DNA from: Arthrinium phaeospermum
Lineage: Eukaryota; Ascomycota; Sordariomycetes; Amphisphaeriales; Apiosporaceae
NCBI GenBank assembly: GCA_006503535.1
Contig: QYRS01000002.1
Location: forward strand, 3,844,001 to 3,908,000
Reading direction: 5' to 3'
DNA: 64,000 bases
The translations under genes were made by a program, and so were the position numbers. Below are positions 20,997 through 33,292 of this stretch, one piece after another; the stretch's first letter is position 1, and each line of letters starts with the position of its first letter. The notes under the pieces were generated by a model that ran no database searches, had not been told where the DNA came from, and saw only the letters and a program-made list of their open reading frames with translations.

Positions 20997-23900
20997 CGCG
21001 CTGGACTGTGAAGGGTTGTGGCGGGAAGGAGGAGGGAGATGGTATCGGAGACAGCCCCGTTGCTAGACGAATGCGCAAGCGGCTGGGAGTGAGAGAACTG
21101 GGGCCTCTGATCAACTGGACTGCATGACAGACAGACAGGCAAAACTATTATTATCTCTGGTGTTGAGGATGCAAAAGGGCGAATGGATTGCGAGACCGGC
21201 AAGCGTATCGAGCCGAGCGCAAGTCGGTTGTTGTTATGGTGTTGTGTTGTGGTGCCCTGGCGAGTCAATGAATGCGAGGTGATTACGCGTTCGGGGGTTA
21301 CAGGTGATTTAGGGTGGCTTGTTGCTGAATTAGAAAGGGGGTACAAGTAAGGTGGTACTGGCTGGTACTTGAGCTGATGGAATTGATAAAGAAAAAAGCG
21401 AGGGTGGAGGAAGTGGAAAAAAGCGAATGGCAATTGGGGCAACTCAGGTCAAGAGTGCGATTGAGGCAGATCTAACGTCAGAGAGGATCATCAAGCAGAA
21501 CGAGAGTGTTTTTGACGGGAGGAGGTTTTTCGCATGGTAGGATTGAGGATGGAGAGCAATTCGAGGTTTGTATCCTTCAAGTTTCTCTTTTCTGCCTCTC
21601 TCTACGACTAGTAGCCCGCTAGCGCGGGTGTGTCTTTCTGTCTCCCTGCTCCCTCCCCCCAAATCAATTGCCTCTCGCATCCATGCTCGCGGGCGGCGAC
21701 GAAGCGAAAAGGATAAAAGATGCAGCAAGTGGGGCCAAAATTGGGGGGCTCCGGGGGGAGACCTTGGCAACTTGGAAGCAAAAGATCTTTTTTAGGAAAC
21801 ACCTCCAGGAAGCCACAGCAAGAAAAAAGTGCTACAACGTTACTGGCTAGTACTGGGAGAGGCCACTCTAGAAGCATGGCTTGCGCAGCACAGCACCGGG
21901 GACTGGGACTCCTCTAGGTTAGGAAAGCCATCTGCTCGGTCAAGACCGAATCTCGCCGACACTAGGCCACCTGTCCAGTCCAATCACACGGCCGCAGGCC
22001 TGCACTCGAGGCCAGGCTTTGCAGGCCTGCAATCTTGCACTTCAGCCGAGCAGGAGCTAGGTTAGCAGTTAGTTCACTTTCTGCTGCTAGGTACCAAGTA
22101 CATATTGATAAGAGGTTCGTCGCCAAGCCGATTTGATTACCTACTACTAGACACGGAGACACGAAGAGTCGTATTGGTGCTGCAGCTGACTGTTCGAGTG
22201 CGCGGCCAACTAACGTGATGCAAGCCAGACTCGTATCACGCTGTTCCTGGCTGACTCTGGCTCTCACTCGCTCGTCGTCGTCGTCAGCAGCTTGCTGCAA
22301 CCCGTGCCGTCAATCAACATGTTGCACTGCATTCAATTACACGACTCCGACGGGTCTTCTCCAGATAACACGATATTGCGCTGCCCATGTATGCAAGGAA
22401 TCCCCGAGCTTCTCCCCCTTCTGCACCACACAACGGGGCCAACCATGGAAGTTGCAGCATAACATGACCAAGAGTCAGGGCGGGCAGTGGTCGGGGCTGC
22501 AAACATACGTAATCTCCCCACACCCGCACCACTTTGCTGATGGATCGGAATCGCCAAAAAGTCGGAGCCACTGTTCAAATGCAGCCTTTCAAGCTTTCTA
22601 GGCAGTCTACAGTTACCTCCGTACCAGGCGTATCAAAAGCTGTCTTCATTCGCGTCGTGGGGTGAGTTTGACGAATCGTCTTTGACCCAACCAACCCCCC
22701 TTCTGGCCTGCCGGTTGGGTCGGGAGGTTGGAGGTCGGCAACTGAATGCAAACTTGAGCAAGGCCCTTTGTGCTCTTTGTGTTTGCACCTCCGTCTCGGG
22801 ATTTCCATTTCGCAGATATTGGGAGGTGCGGCAATTGGCAGATGCTGCCAAGGGGTGGACGCTGTAACGCGGCCGTCATACCACAAACGCCCACCTTGCA
22901 TTGCATCTTTCGTAGAGCTGCATCTGCCCCTCATCGCTCATCGCTCATCGCAGTCTTACCGGCGATCTTATCAATACCAAACGATTACATACAGTGACTT
23001 CGAATAGATAACGACTGCAGGCAGGCTCCTTTCGCAAGTCGTACGTTCGTATCATCCATATGGTACCGTACGTAAGGGATGAACCAGTCCATTCTTCAGT
23101 CAGCAGGGCTTGGTATCAGCTTCAGCTAATCAAGTAACCTTTTCTCGCCCACGTTCTCGCCCTTCCGCGATGTTTCACATAAGACGACAGATTGCCAGAT
23201 TGCCAGATTGCTCCAACGGGGGAGCGCAAAAACCCGGGCTTCTCTTTGCAAAGTTGCAAGGTTGCGAGGTCGCAACCGGGGGGGTTTCTACTAGTTAATC
23301 TGCGGTTGGGAGGGGGCACCCTAGCACCTAGACGGCAGCTAAAATCCATCGTATCTGCTAGTCTCGCATGCTTGGGCAGAAAAGCAACGAACTGACTGCT
23401 GAGCCGCGTAGAGGCCTGCAGCCGTTGTGGCTTCTGCAACGCACTAGACCATGGGCCGTTCCCTTTTCCTTCGCTTGGCCCTCTTGGCCCGTTCAACTCT
23501 CATTGATGAGTGTCTTGGAGTGTCTGGTGTACCCACGGGCCACCCCCAATAGATTAAGGGTCGTCTTACGCGTACGGAAAAACCATTCTACTTGGTCGGT
23601 TGCATGAACACAATATCTTATTCCCGAAGCAATAATTGAAACTCGCAATTGGCATCAAGGGATATCTATCCCCCTCTCTTTGAGAATGACGATCGAACCA
23701 AGAGAATTCGCATGTTTCAGTAAATGGATCCGTCCTCTCTCTGCCCCTCCTAAACCCGTGGAGCAAAGAATGACGTAGCCAAGAGCTTATTCAACTTTTT
23801 AATGTTTGGCGCAGGCGTCTCATGCAGCGCATCCCGTGGGATTTCCACCTTTGGGCACTTTTTTTTTTTTTTTTTTTTTTTTTAAATCTCTCTCCCTTGC

Positions 23901-25410
23901 TCCCCACGTTCATTCGACTCGTCGGGCATCCTGGAGACGAATGACGCCACACCTGCCCATTGGAGGAATACTTGGCCGCCGATGAGGAGGGGGGCCAACC
24001 AGAATAACGTAGGTTCTGTTTTGAAACCAACATCAAGCATCTTAGCATCTTGGAGGGGTATGTACATACAACATGTATGTAGGCGTGTAAGTTGGCCGCC
24101 CGGCCGACAGTCAGTCAGTCGTCTTCAACCAGGAGGTTGGTTTCGGTTTCACCAATCAAGTTTCTTGCTTGGTAGCGATCCGTGTTTGACAGACTTTGGC
24201 TGTATGAGGGAGATGTTTAAAACATACCCAGTCAAACTGTTCGTGATTCTGAACAGATGCGAGCCCATGCCACCACGGGGCCACGAGGCCACGCACTACG
24301 CAACAGCTACTAGTAGGTAGTCGTGCTTCGTTCGTCCAACAACGTGATGTGTGGGGAGGCATTGAGAGTGTCCCGCTGTGATATAGATTGATGCGCGTGC
24401 TCCGTCCACTCCCGCTCGCTCCGTTCGCTTCGTGCCCGAGCAACCCACTCCAGCCATCCACAAATATCGAGTCGTTGCGGAGAAAACGAAAAGAACCGTC
24501 ATCCATGAATGCCGATGGCATGACTGACCGCTCCACTGTATACGTCAAACAACAAAACGGTCTTGGGGGTCCGGACGACAGACAGCCCAGCCATGTCAAG
24601 GACAAAAAGACAAGACAACGTCCAAACAAGACAAGGAAGGTTGATGATCATCATGGGAACATGTGGCTCTTGTCAAGTGCAACAACAGCGCCCGTCAGCC
24701 GGTGTTCCTTGTCACTTCCCCACGTACCACATAGCGGCCCAGCCACCACGATATATCTTTGCGCAACATCGTCGGTGAAGGCTCCTTTTCATGGCGGTGT
24801 CGGATCGGGGTCTTTGGTGGAAGATCTGCTACACCCCGATCAAAAATACACCGTAACTTTTAGCAAGGAGAGTAGGGGTTTCCATTCCAAGCTACCAAAC
24901 CGCGCTTTAGACTTGTGTTGCGCTCGGAGGAGCATTCCAGAGGAAGAAAAGATAGAGACATGTCTCTTGTTAAGGTAGATCCATTCTAGTCGAGTACAAC
25001 TCCGCTCTATACGTGGTTCGCATATGCGGATATATCCGTACATTCATCATGTTCTTGTTGTTTTGATATGCTCCAAGTTGTCACACTGGCTACCAAGAGC
25101 TGGCCAGCAGTAGGAAGACAGACAACAGATAATGTCAACAAGCGATCAAGTATGAGTGCGAAAATGAAATGTTATATGAATCCAAGTATCTCATGAACAC
25201 CCAGTGTGGATGAATGCCGCGCTTTCTAACAATGGATCCCATCAATAATACCGAGGACTTTTTACTTCCCACTCACCCACCCACCCACCATCGTAATGTA
25301 ATCATCGTACATAGAAAAGAGTTAAAAAAGAAAATAAAGAGGATAAGAGAATATATGCAGCTCGTGGTTAAGACCTCCACCTTCCACCCCATTCGACGAC
25401 CCCCGTCATA
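20997..25410. other. 4.4-kb intergenic region, no supported gene
   Basis: Open frames up to 196 codons occur, but none has domain resemblance, consistent codon bias or splice support. A 25-nt T run lies at 23859-23883. The left 600 bp is probably the YND1 promoter and leader; the right end is the chitin synthase 3' flank. Confidence 0.5.
23859..23883. repeat. 25-nt T homopolymer
   Basis: Uninterrupted T run in the intergenic region, read directly. No associated gene or target-site duplication was recognised. Confidence 0.9.
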
Positions 25411-28278
25411 TTAACGACCCCTATTCCTCGCAGAGCCGCCAACCCTACCACCACCACCACTGTCTTCCTCCGACGTGCGCGCAGACTCCTCCATTTCCAA
25501 GTCCTCCTCGGCGCCGGACGTCCTCACCCAGCTCGCGCGACCGAGCGGACTCCGACCCGTACGGCCCGCCTGCTGGCTGCTGTTACGCCTAGCGTGGTGC
25601 GGACTGAGATTGTGTTGCTGCTGCTGGTGATTCCCCGAAGACGACGCCCTACTGCCTCTGCCGCCATGATGATGCTGCTGCTCCCGTGATTCAGAAGCAG
25701 CAGCGGCGGCAGGTGCAGGTGCAGGCCTAGCAGGCGACGCGTTCCGCGACGACGAAGCCGACCCGTCATCCTCGCTGCTCCCACCACTGCCGCCATGGCG
25801 CTTGTGCTGGTGGTGGTGATGCCCCCGCCCCCCTTCGGAGGCGGTGGTGGCGGGGTAGTCCGAGTACGCCGTGTCGACGGTGTCGGTCCAGCCGCCGCGC
25901 ACGAGCTCCGCCTCGGAGAACTCGTAGACCTGCCCCGGCTGCGGGACGGCGAACTGCTTCGACTTGGCGACCCATTGGTTGTACTGGCTCTGCTGCGCGA
26001 GCTCGTACTTGCGGCGGTCCTCCTCGCCCATGATGCTCTCGACCCGGCGCGGCATGTAGACGGAGCTGATGCCGCCGTGGCTGTTGCCGCCGGCGCCATT
26101 GCCATTACCACTCGGGCTGCTGGCGCCGCCGCCGCCGCTGCCGAAGCCGCCCGTCATGAAGCTGTCCCACGAGTCGCGGTGCGGCAGGTCCAGGCGGCGG
26201 GGCCCGTACGAGGAGGGACCGGCGCCGTTGCCGTCTTCCAGTAGGTTGCCCACGCTGAAGCGCGACTCCTCCGGGTGGACGTAGAAGCCGTCGGCCTTCT
26301 TCTCGGGCGCCGTGAACTTGCCCGCGGCCCGCTGGGGCGGCATGACCTTGCTACGGCTCCGCTTGATGCCGCTCGCCTCGCCGCCGCCGGAAGCCCCCGT
26401 GGTCGTGATGCCCTCGGTGGCCGGGATGAAGGTCTCGGGCACGATGTTGAGCTCGTCTCCCTGCTTCTCGGCCTGCTCGACGGCCTGTTGCGGGGTCGTT
26501 TCCGAGTCGGCGGTGGCGGCGTCGGCGCGGGGTCCACCCCAGGTCCGCTGCCCCGCGGTGAAGATACCGTAGACCATGTAGTACCAGTTGAAGAAGGGGT
26601 TGACGATGAACATGAGCGGGTAGAGCCAGATCTTGAAGCGCTTGAGCTTGAGGCCAAAGTAGACCATGAGCAGCCAGTTCAGCCCGAGCGAGATGCCGAT
26701 GAAGCCGACGGGCAGGTCGTTGACCTTCTTGGTCGTCGTGATGATGGCCAGGACCATGATGAAGAACAGCAGCGCCGTCGTCCGGATGGTGTTCTGCATG
26801 AACCGGACCAGCACCAGGATCGGGTAGCGCCGCCACAGGCGCCAGTCGGTCAGCATGCACACCTCGTTGGTGATGAAGCCCAGGAACCACCGCCGGCGCT
26901 GCTTGATCAGGGACTTGTAGGTCTGGACAGCTTCGGTCTTGCAAAACGCCGACGTGCACATCTGGATCTGGTATCGCTTCTTGGCGCCGATCATGAACAG
27001 ATGGGTCAGCCAGCGATCCTCGCCAAGATGGCTTTTGGCAAAGTCGAACAGGTCCTCGCACTGCTCCGCCTTGTCGGCGAAGTAGTATTTGGCCATGCGA
27101 CGGAAAGCAGAAAACCGCAACATCGTCAGGGCACCCGGCAAACAAGTGACAGCGCCGCATCCGGATTCCACAGTTCTTTCAAATAGTTGACCGTGGACGT
27201 ATTCCATATCTTGCAGAAGTGTAATCAAACTGTGCGATTTCGTCGTCGATGTGATGACGCCGGTCATGGCCAACATGTCTCTCCTGTTGCCCGGGCTCAG
27301 CTCCATGTCGTACACAAAGTTCTGCAGGCAAACCCGGTCGAGAATGCAGTCCGAGTCGATGAAGAGGATGAACAAATTGTCATTGCGCTTCAGATAGTTC
27401 TGGTAGACCTTGTCGATCAGTTTGAACGTCATCTTTTGGCAGTGCCGCTTGCCGCCGTGAGGGAATCTCGAAACCGTGATGCGGGCAGCCCTGTACGTGA
27501 CGTCTATGCTTTTTGGGTACGACTCGAGCGTCAAGGGCACACCCAGCCTCTCGATGGTGTTCAAGTACAGCTCGTCTTCCTGGTCGCCGTCGAAGGAGAG
27601 GAAGACGTGGATGCAGGAAGGCGGGTAGTCGCAGTCGACCACCGAGTTGAGGGCCGTCACCAGCACGTCCGGGTCCTCCTTGTAACAGGGCATGACGATG
27701 ACGCACTTGGGCGCCGACACCTCGTCGAGAACCTGCTTGATACGCTTGGTCCTGCCCAGCTGATGCGTGACGAGCTGGTAGATGCAGAAGAGCCACGGGA
27801 CGGTCAAGAGACCAGCAAAACTCCAGAATGCGAACCATTGCAGGATGCTAACCATGTTCTCCGGGTAGTATTGGACAATGACACTGGGAAGAGGCAAGGT
27901 AACGATCATGATAGGTAAGAAGATAAAGCTAACGGAACCTCCATGTTAGCATGGCGACGGCGGAGGACAGACACGGAAAGGGGTATATGCGTACCGAAAT
28001 AGCGTGAAGAAGATACCGACGATGACGGCGAGGACCCGGATTGTCCAGTGCTCTGCTTTTTGGAACACCTTGACCAGACAGTACAGGAATGCAGCTATCC
28101 ACAAGAACCATTCAAGTAGAGCTGCCAACATCACTACACCAACAATGCATGTGTACACGATCTGTTTGGCGAAGAAGGCAGAAGCGGTCAGCTCAGGGAC
28201 GACGACATGGAATGTGCGACCTCATTGGGTTGGACTTACGTCTTGCACCGGCCACATCTTTGTGATGTCGTACTCCAT
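25411..28278 (-). CDS. Chitin synthase, class VI type
   Basis: Membrane glycosyltransferase polymerising UDP-GlcNAc into chitin for the cell wall. The model has three exons: 28278-28240, 28161-27995 and 27928-25411. Introns are 78 and 66 bp, and the frame closes to 907 residues. Hydrophobic helices occupy the N-terminal 140 residues. The GT2 catalytic core follows: CVIVMPCYKEDPDV, FLSFDGDQEDE, the DxD motif in LFIDSDCI, GEDRWLTHLF and the QRRRW product-site motif, then two to three more membrane helices (LLFFIMVLAIITT and following). There is no myosin or cytochrome-b5 domain, which excludes classes V, VII and IV; size and core fit class VI (the Magnaporthe CHS7 and Aspergillus ChsD type). 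The last 370 residues are disordered, with Gly, Ser, His and Gln runs. Class is an inference. Confidence 0.9.
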
Positions 28279-31200
28279 CTTGGATGTGTGTGTTGGGGGT
28301 AGACTCGGACAGGTAGCTAGGTCCCCCAAGGTTAGGTGATGATTGCCGCCCTGGTTGACAGACAACAAGCTTCTAATATGGTGTTTCTGAAAGCTCGGTT
28401 CGCTGTAAGCGCTCGGAGGTCGCAAGAGTGAGAGCCAAAAGTAGGTACTCAATCACCCCCAAAATAGAGTCGCCGCCGTTGGCCTGTACGTCACACGAAG
28501 GCAATGCCGTCGGCTACCTGCAGCTCCAGCGCATTGAATTCCTCCGGGGAAAGGATACTATCGACTATCTCTCCTGGTCGCGTTTCTTGTATTTTCGTAG
28601 GGCGACCTGAATGAGCAGCAGCTGGATTCAGCACGATGCCACCATAGGCCAGTTATTTTCGCCGCGACAACTGGGACCATGTACAGGAGCAGTCGATTTC
28701 CGAGGTGCTGGGAATGGGAGGGGCGAAGCCTCGTGATCTGCACAGTCGTCTGCAGCAAAGCAGCAAGGGAGTGCACCTTGGCCGCAGCTATGTGTCACAA
28801 AAGCTCGTACCCAACGACAAAGGTCCCACTGGTATCGACAGCAATTGGCCAGAGCAAGCTCGCTCGACACCGCAACAAACAAGCCGATCTCTTTATTCCA
28901 GCGCACACATGCACCCGAAAGCAAGTGCGTTACTGATGAGAACCGATATTCCGTAGCCCTGGGGTGTCGACAACTACCAAACCCGATTCCCTGTTTGTAT
29001 GAACGTCGTAAACTTGCCACGGAGTTTGTCGGCAGGTTGATTGATATCCAGGTGGGGGTAGAGAGAAGCTTGATTGCTCTACAGGATGATAATGCGGAAC
29101 AGTAGTGCTTCAAACGAGGGACAGCATTAACCTAAGAGGAAAACATCGAAGGAACGGTAAAAAGGAAAGGAGAGGAAAACGACGTCGATCGCAGTGCTCA
29201 AGAGGGGACAGAGCCAACTCCACGGTGTAAGTCGACTAGCGGAATTAAGAAAAAAGCATTCAACGAACGAACACCGTATGAGTAGGAGGCAAGTACGTAC
29301 GATGAATGGCAAGGCCTCAGCAGTGACTTTCTTTTCGGGCCCAAAGCAAGAGGCTAAGCATTCCTTTACATAGAAACTAGGAGGGGAATACGAGGTGGAT
29401 GAAACGTGGTCCAGAGGATTGGTAGAGACGTAGCAGGTGGACCAAGCAGATCAAAGTCCCTTGAAGCGACGAGTCTAGACGGCGGAAGGTACACATCCTG
29501 GGACACCCGGTAGCCTGGCCGGTATACGGGGGATGGAGTCGATCTGGTAGATCTCGGGACTAGCTCAGGGTAATGTCAAGGGGGGGATAGTATAAGTATG
29601 CTCCACTCGTATAAAGGAAAGCTGGGCGGCGGTGGTGGTGGGCCAGTCACCGCGAGAGCGAGGCATAGGAAATAAGGCAATGGGACGGTCGAGGCCAGCT
29701 GACAATCAGCTCGTTCGATTTGGGAAGTCGATGCGGGCTTGCCAATATTCTCGAATGTCAGGATATATGTCGATCTAGAACTAAAGGCAGGTCCCCAGTC
29801 CAGCAGGACCCATCGTGATTTTGCATTAGCGACGTTCTACAACGACCGGGTGTACGGAGCAGTCCGAGCAGATGCAGTCGAATGCGAGCCAGGACTGGGC
29901 ATTGCGGATTCCACGAGTGATATCCACGCCGGGGAAGAGTAGCTGAAGGTGCCTCCGAGGGCAGTAGTCGGGGTCCACGAGGGCAAGGAAGACGAGGGCA
30001 TGGTATGGAGATGGTTGATGCCTGCAGGCCGACAAGGACAGAAGGACGCGATACCTGGCTAGACGAAGATCCAAGAGAAGTTGGCGCTGTCGCAATATGG
30101 CTTCTGTCCAATCGCAAAGCCTGGTTCCGGGTATGCGTGAAGTGGAGCAGCTGCATCCAATCTATCAAGTCGTGATGAGGAAACCGTCTAGAAGGCCAGA
30201 GAGGGCTTGGATTTCGTGCAATATTGCCCGAATGGCGATATCTATTCATAATACCTCCTCCACACCCCCCAACTCCTTGCCGAGCCGCCGCTCTAGTACC
30301 TTGCCTACCCTAACCAGATGTAACAACACGGGTAGTGGCTTCGGGGACCCGCTCGCGCTCATTGTACCTCGTCACGAAAATGAGGAACGAAGATGTAGAA
30401 TAGGTCCCAAGGAGGAAGAGATAGCTACAGGGGACGAATAGCTGTTACTGCCGTGCGTGTGGCTAGCGGCCCATGCCGATCAGGGGGATTCGTCCAATGC
30501 AGGTAGTACCTGGCGCTATGGTAGCCTCGGGATGAACTCGGGACGAAACCGAAAACAAAATGGCTATTCTTGGCATCGTGTTGGCTGTTTCGATGATGTC
30601 GAGGTCGGTAAGTAGGTCGGTCAGTCAGCCGAGAAGACAGGGACCTGACAAGGAGAAGGAAGTTCTTGTAGATACAATCCTCAGATTTCCCAACCCACAC
30701 CTACAACACCCACGCCTCTAGCGGCAGTGGGGCCTTTGCGGCTTGCGGGAAGGGAAAGCCAGGAAGCAGCCACTAAGCCTAGCTCAAGGTTAAAATAAGG
30801 GCAAGTACGGAGTACGGTAAGCTGGAGGGAGACTGGAGGATGGATTTGATCTTGCGTTACATCGTGTCCATAGCCCGCTCGGTTGACGGGTGCCATTGCT
30901 CAAAATAGGATCATGTATTGACTTGACTGTGTACAGTAATTAATCTATTGATTGCTCCGACCTAGAGTATGCGGCCAGCTTAGGTATCCCCTTAGAGGCT
31001 GTAGCGCTGCTTGGGGTAAAATACGTTCAGTAAATGATCAGCAGGGCCGTGCAAAACGGTACCGAGTCAATTGAGCCAATCAGAAAGCGTGGCAATACTA
31101 AACACGGTAGGAAACGTCACAGCTTCCACATTAAAATAATCCCTGGTCCGTACTGTACGGATATTTTGGTGAGAAGCAGCGCTACAGCCTCTAAGGGGAT

Positions 31201-33292
31201 ATTACCGCCTTCCTCTGAAGTTGTACCCTCACCCGCGTACAAGTAATGTAGCTCACCTTCGGAATGTGGGGAGAAGAACAAAGATTCCCCGAATTCCCCT
31301 CCCGCAACTCAAACTCCACTCCGGAGATCGGTGGTCGACATCTAGCCCCCTTGCACACATCAATTCCATTGATCTTACTGTACAGCCGCTGGCCGGATGT
31401 GGGCCGGAGTTCGAGGTAGAAACATCGAACTACTTTAGGTACACAAGGTGCTTCAGGTTGGACAACAGAGCAAGTCGACGACGCTTGCAAGCCATATTTT
31501 TGTTTTTCGGCCACCGCATTCCTCTTTTCTCTCACAATGTGATGTGAGGGAGGTGGGCATGAATGGATTGCCTTATTCAACCAGCGCGCCCGCCCTGAGA
31601 ATGCCCAGCCGTTTGAGCGCGAATTACCGCCTTTCTTTTTCCTGCCCCCTCTGCTGCAACGCAAACTGTACAAGCAGGGGGTCGCATCGAATCATCCACG
31701 TCAGCGCCAATCAATAATTATACTTAGCCATGGCAAGAGAGTCGAGTCAGGAGACGCTTGACGCACACGCACGCCCGGGTTGCATAGAAATCAAAATTCT
31801 CCGCAACAACTCCTGCACGGGGACGAGAAAAGCGACCTCGCTTAGGGAGAGAAGAAAGAGACTTTGAAACTGAGAGGTCAGGACAGAAGCGCAAGGGAAG
31901 CAAAAAAACAATGTACCAGACCAGAATTCAACCGGAGGTTTACCGTTTACCCATATAGCGGAACAGCCTATCAAAGTCCAAGCTCAATGCACAAGATCCT
32001 ACTCGGCCCACGAATGGCACAGCCGTCCTCAACATCAAGATCGAGAGGGACAAGTTATTATGCTTTTGTGGCTTGGGTGACAGGCAGACCTGACTGCTGT
32101 TGACAGCATCAGCATAAGATGCTGGCGCCTTTTTTAATTTAGAAACATGCACACACTTGCCCTCGATGTAAAAGCAACGAGAAGCCCACCGGGAGGCGGC
32201 ACGGTAAAATGGCTGAATGAAGAATTTGCACGCCGATCAGATGACGGGCGCACTCTGTTATGCATGCTGTTGTATTTCTCACCACCATCAGACTCGCCGC
32301 CTGCGTTGCATCCTGTGCTCCTCTAGTTTTTGCTGTGTTTCTTTTTTCATTTGTTCTTGGCGATCGAATAAGAATGGCACATGGGCAGGGTTGGTTTGGG
32401 GGCAGCTTTCTGGGCAGCTGGCAGCTCTTGCTCTCTCTCGTTAGTGCGGCCGCATCGAAACCGCCAGCCCCGAGCTAAAGTTCGTCCAGGGCAAAAGAAA
32501 CCTGTCATCTTGGCAGTCTTGGAGATCACTCACTGGCTTTCGTTTCGTCTGATGATTAGTAAGGAGACACTCACAAAGCTGAGAAAGTTAGCTACGTATT
32601 GTGCGGCTGATATTGCCTGGGGCGGGAGATCTAAGAGACCTCGACCAACGTTTGGTACATAAAGCATGCATGACACCAAAAGCCAGGTAATCCATAATAA
32701 ACGAGTGACATTGCTTTATTCATGCCCAAGGGCAAGACGCAGCGAAGTAAAGGAGTGACATCAACGCAAGCTCAAAATAGCAATCTGATAGAGCTACCAC
32801 CCCCCTCTCAGCAAAATCCATGGTTCCCCATCCACCAGGCACGGGCGCGTCCAACGCAACTGCCGCCGGATCATCACCGCCACACTTTGTGGTTCCTCCG
32901 GTTCTGTGAGAGATCTTCCTTGCCTCCATTACGAGCAGCTGCGACCTGTCTGCGTCTGCCACCGTAGCCATGCAGGCACACTTGGGCATCTTCAATGATA
33001 GGCGCAGCCTCGTCTTGTTACTCGCAAGCTATACGGCCTCTAATGGTTAGGAGAAGTCCGGGCAATTTCGGTCAGTGACTGATGGGGCTTTGAGTGGCAC
33101 CGCAGGGGCTTGTGTGCTTGGTGCCGCTAGTTGTACGGGCAACTTCCCAGTGAGTTTCCGGCATCAATATTGGCGTGTTGCTCTAGTGTTCAGCCGACAC
33201 ATGTGACCATGGCAGTCAGACTGTGATGAAAGTATGTCTTGTCGACCAAGTGATAATTCAAGTCCTAGAGATTGCTCCCCAAGGGGGCTCTG
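28279..33292. other. 5-kb gene-poor region between chitin synthase and UPF2
   Basis: No protein gene is supported. The part next to 28279 must hold the chitin synthase promoter. A short inverted-repeat element at 30987-31199 is listed separately. Between 29560 and 30450 the DNA has longer open stretches on both strands but no family resemblance. A non-coding transcript cannot be excluded from sequence alone. Confidence 0.5.
30987..31199. mobile_element. MITE-like element, 213 bp, perfect 26-bp terminal inverted repeats, TA duplication
   Basis: The left end TCCCCTTAGAGGCTGTAGCG (continuing CTGCTT) at 30987-31012 is matched exactly by its reverse complement at 31174-31199. The outer bases are TA at 30985-30986 and TA at 31200-31201. 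A weaker match (TAAAATA against TATTTTGG) extends the inverted repeat inward by about 12 bp. Nothing inside codes for a transposase. Short length, perfect ends and a TA target duplication fit a non-autonomous Tc1/mariner-type (pogo/Fot1-like) element. The superfamily is inferred from the TA alone. Confidence 0.8.

Noticed and set aside
24388..24978. 196-codon plus-strand frame in the YND1/chitin synthase spacer
   Set aside because: Mixed low-information composition, no domain, no splice or leader evidence. Frames of this length arise by chance in GC-balanced DNA.
26275..27186. 303-codon plus-strand frame inside the chitin synthase
   Set aside because: Shadow of a GC-rich coding strand; the minus strand carries all chitin synthase motifs.
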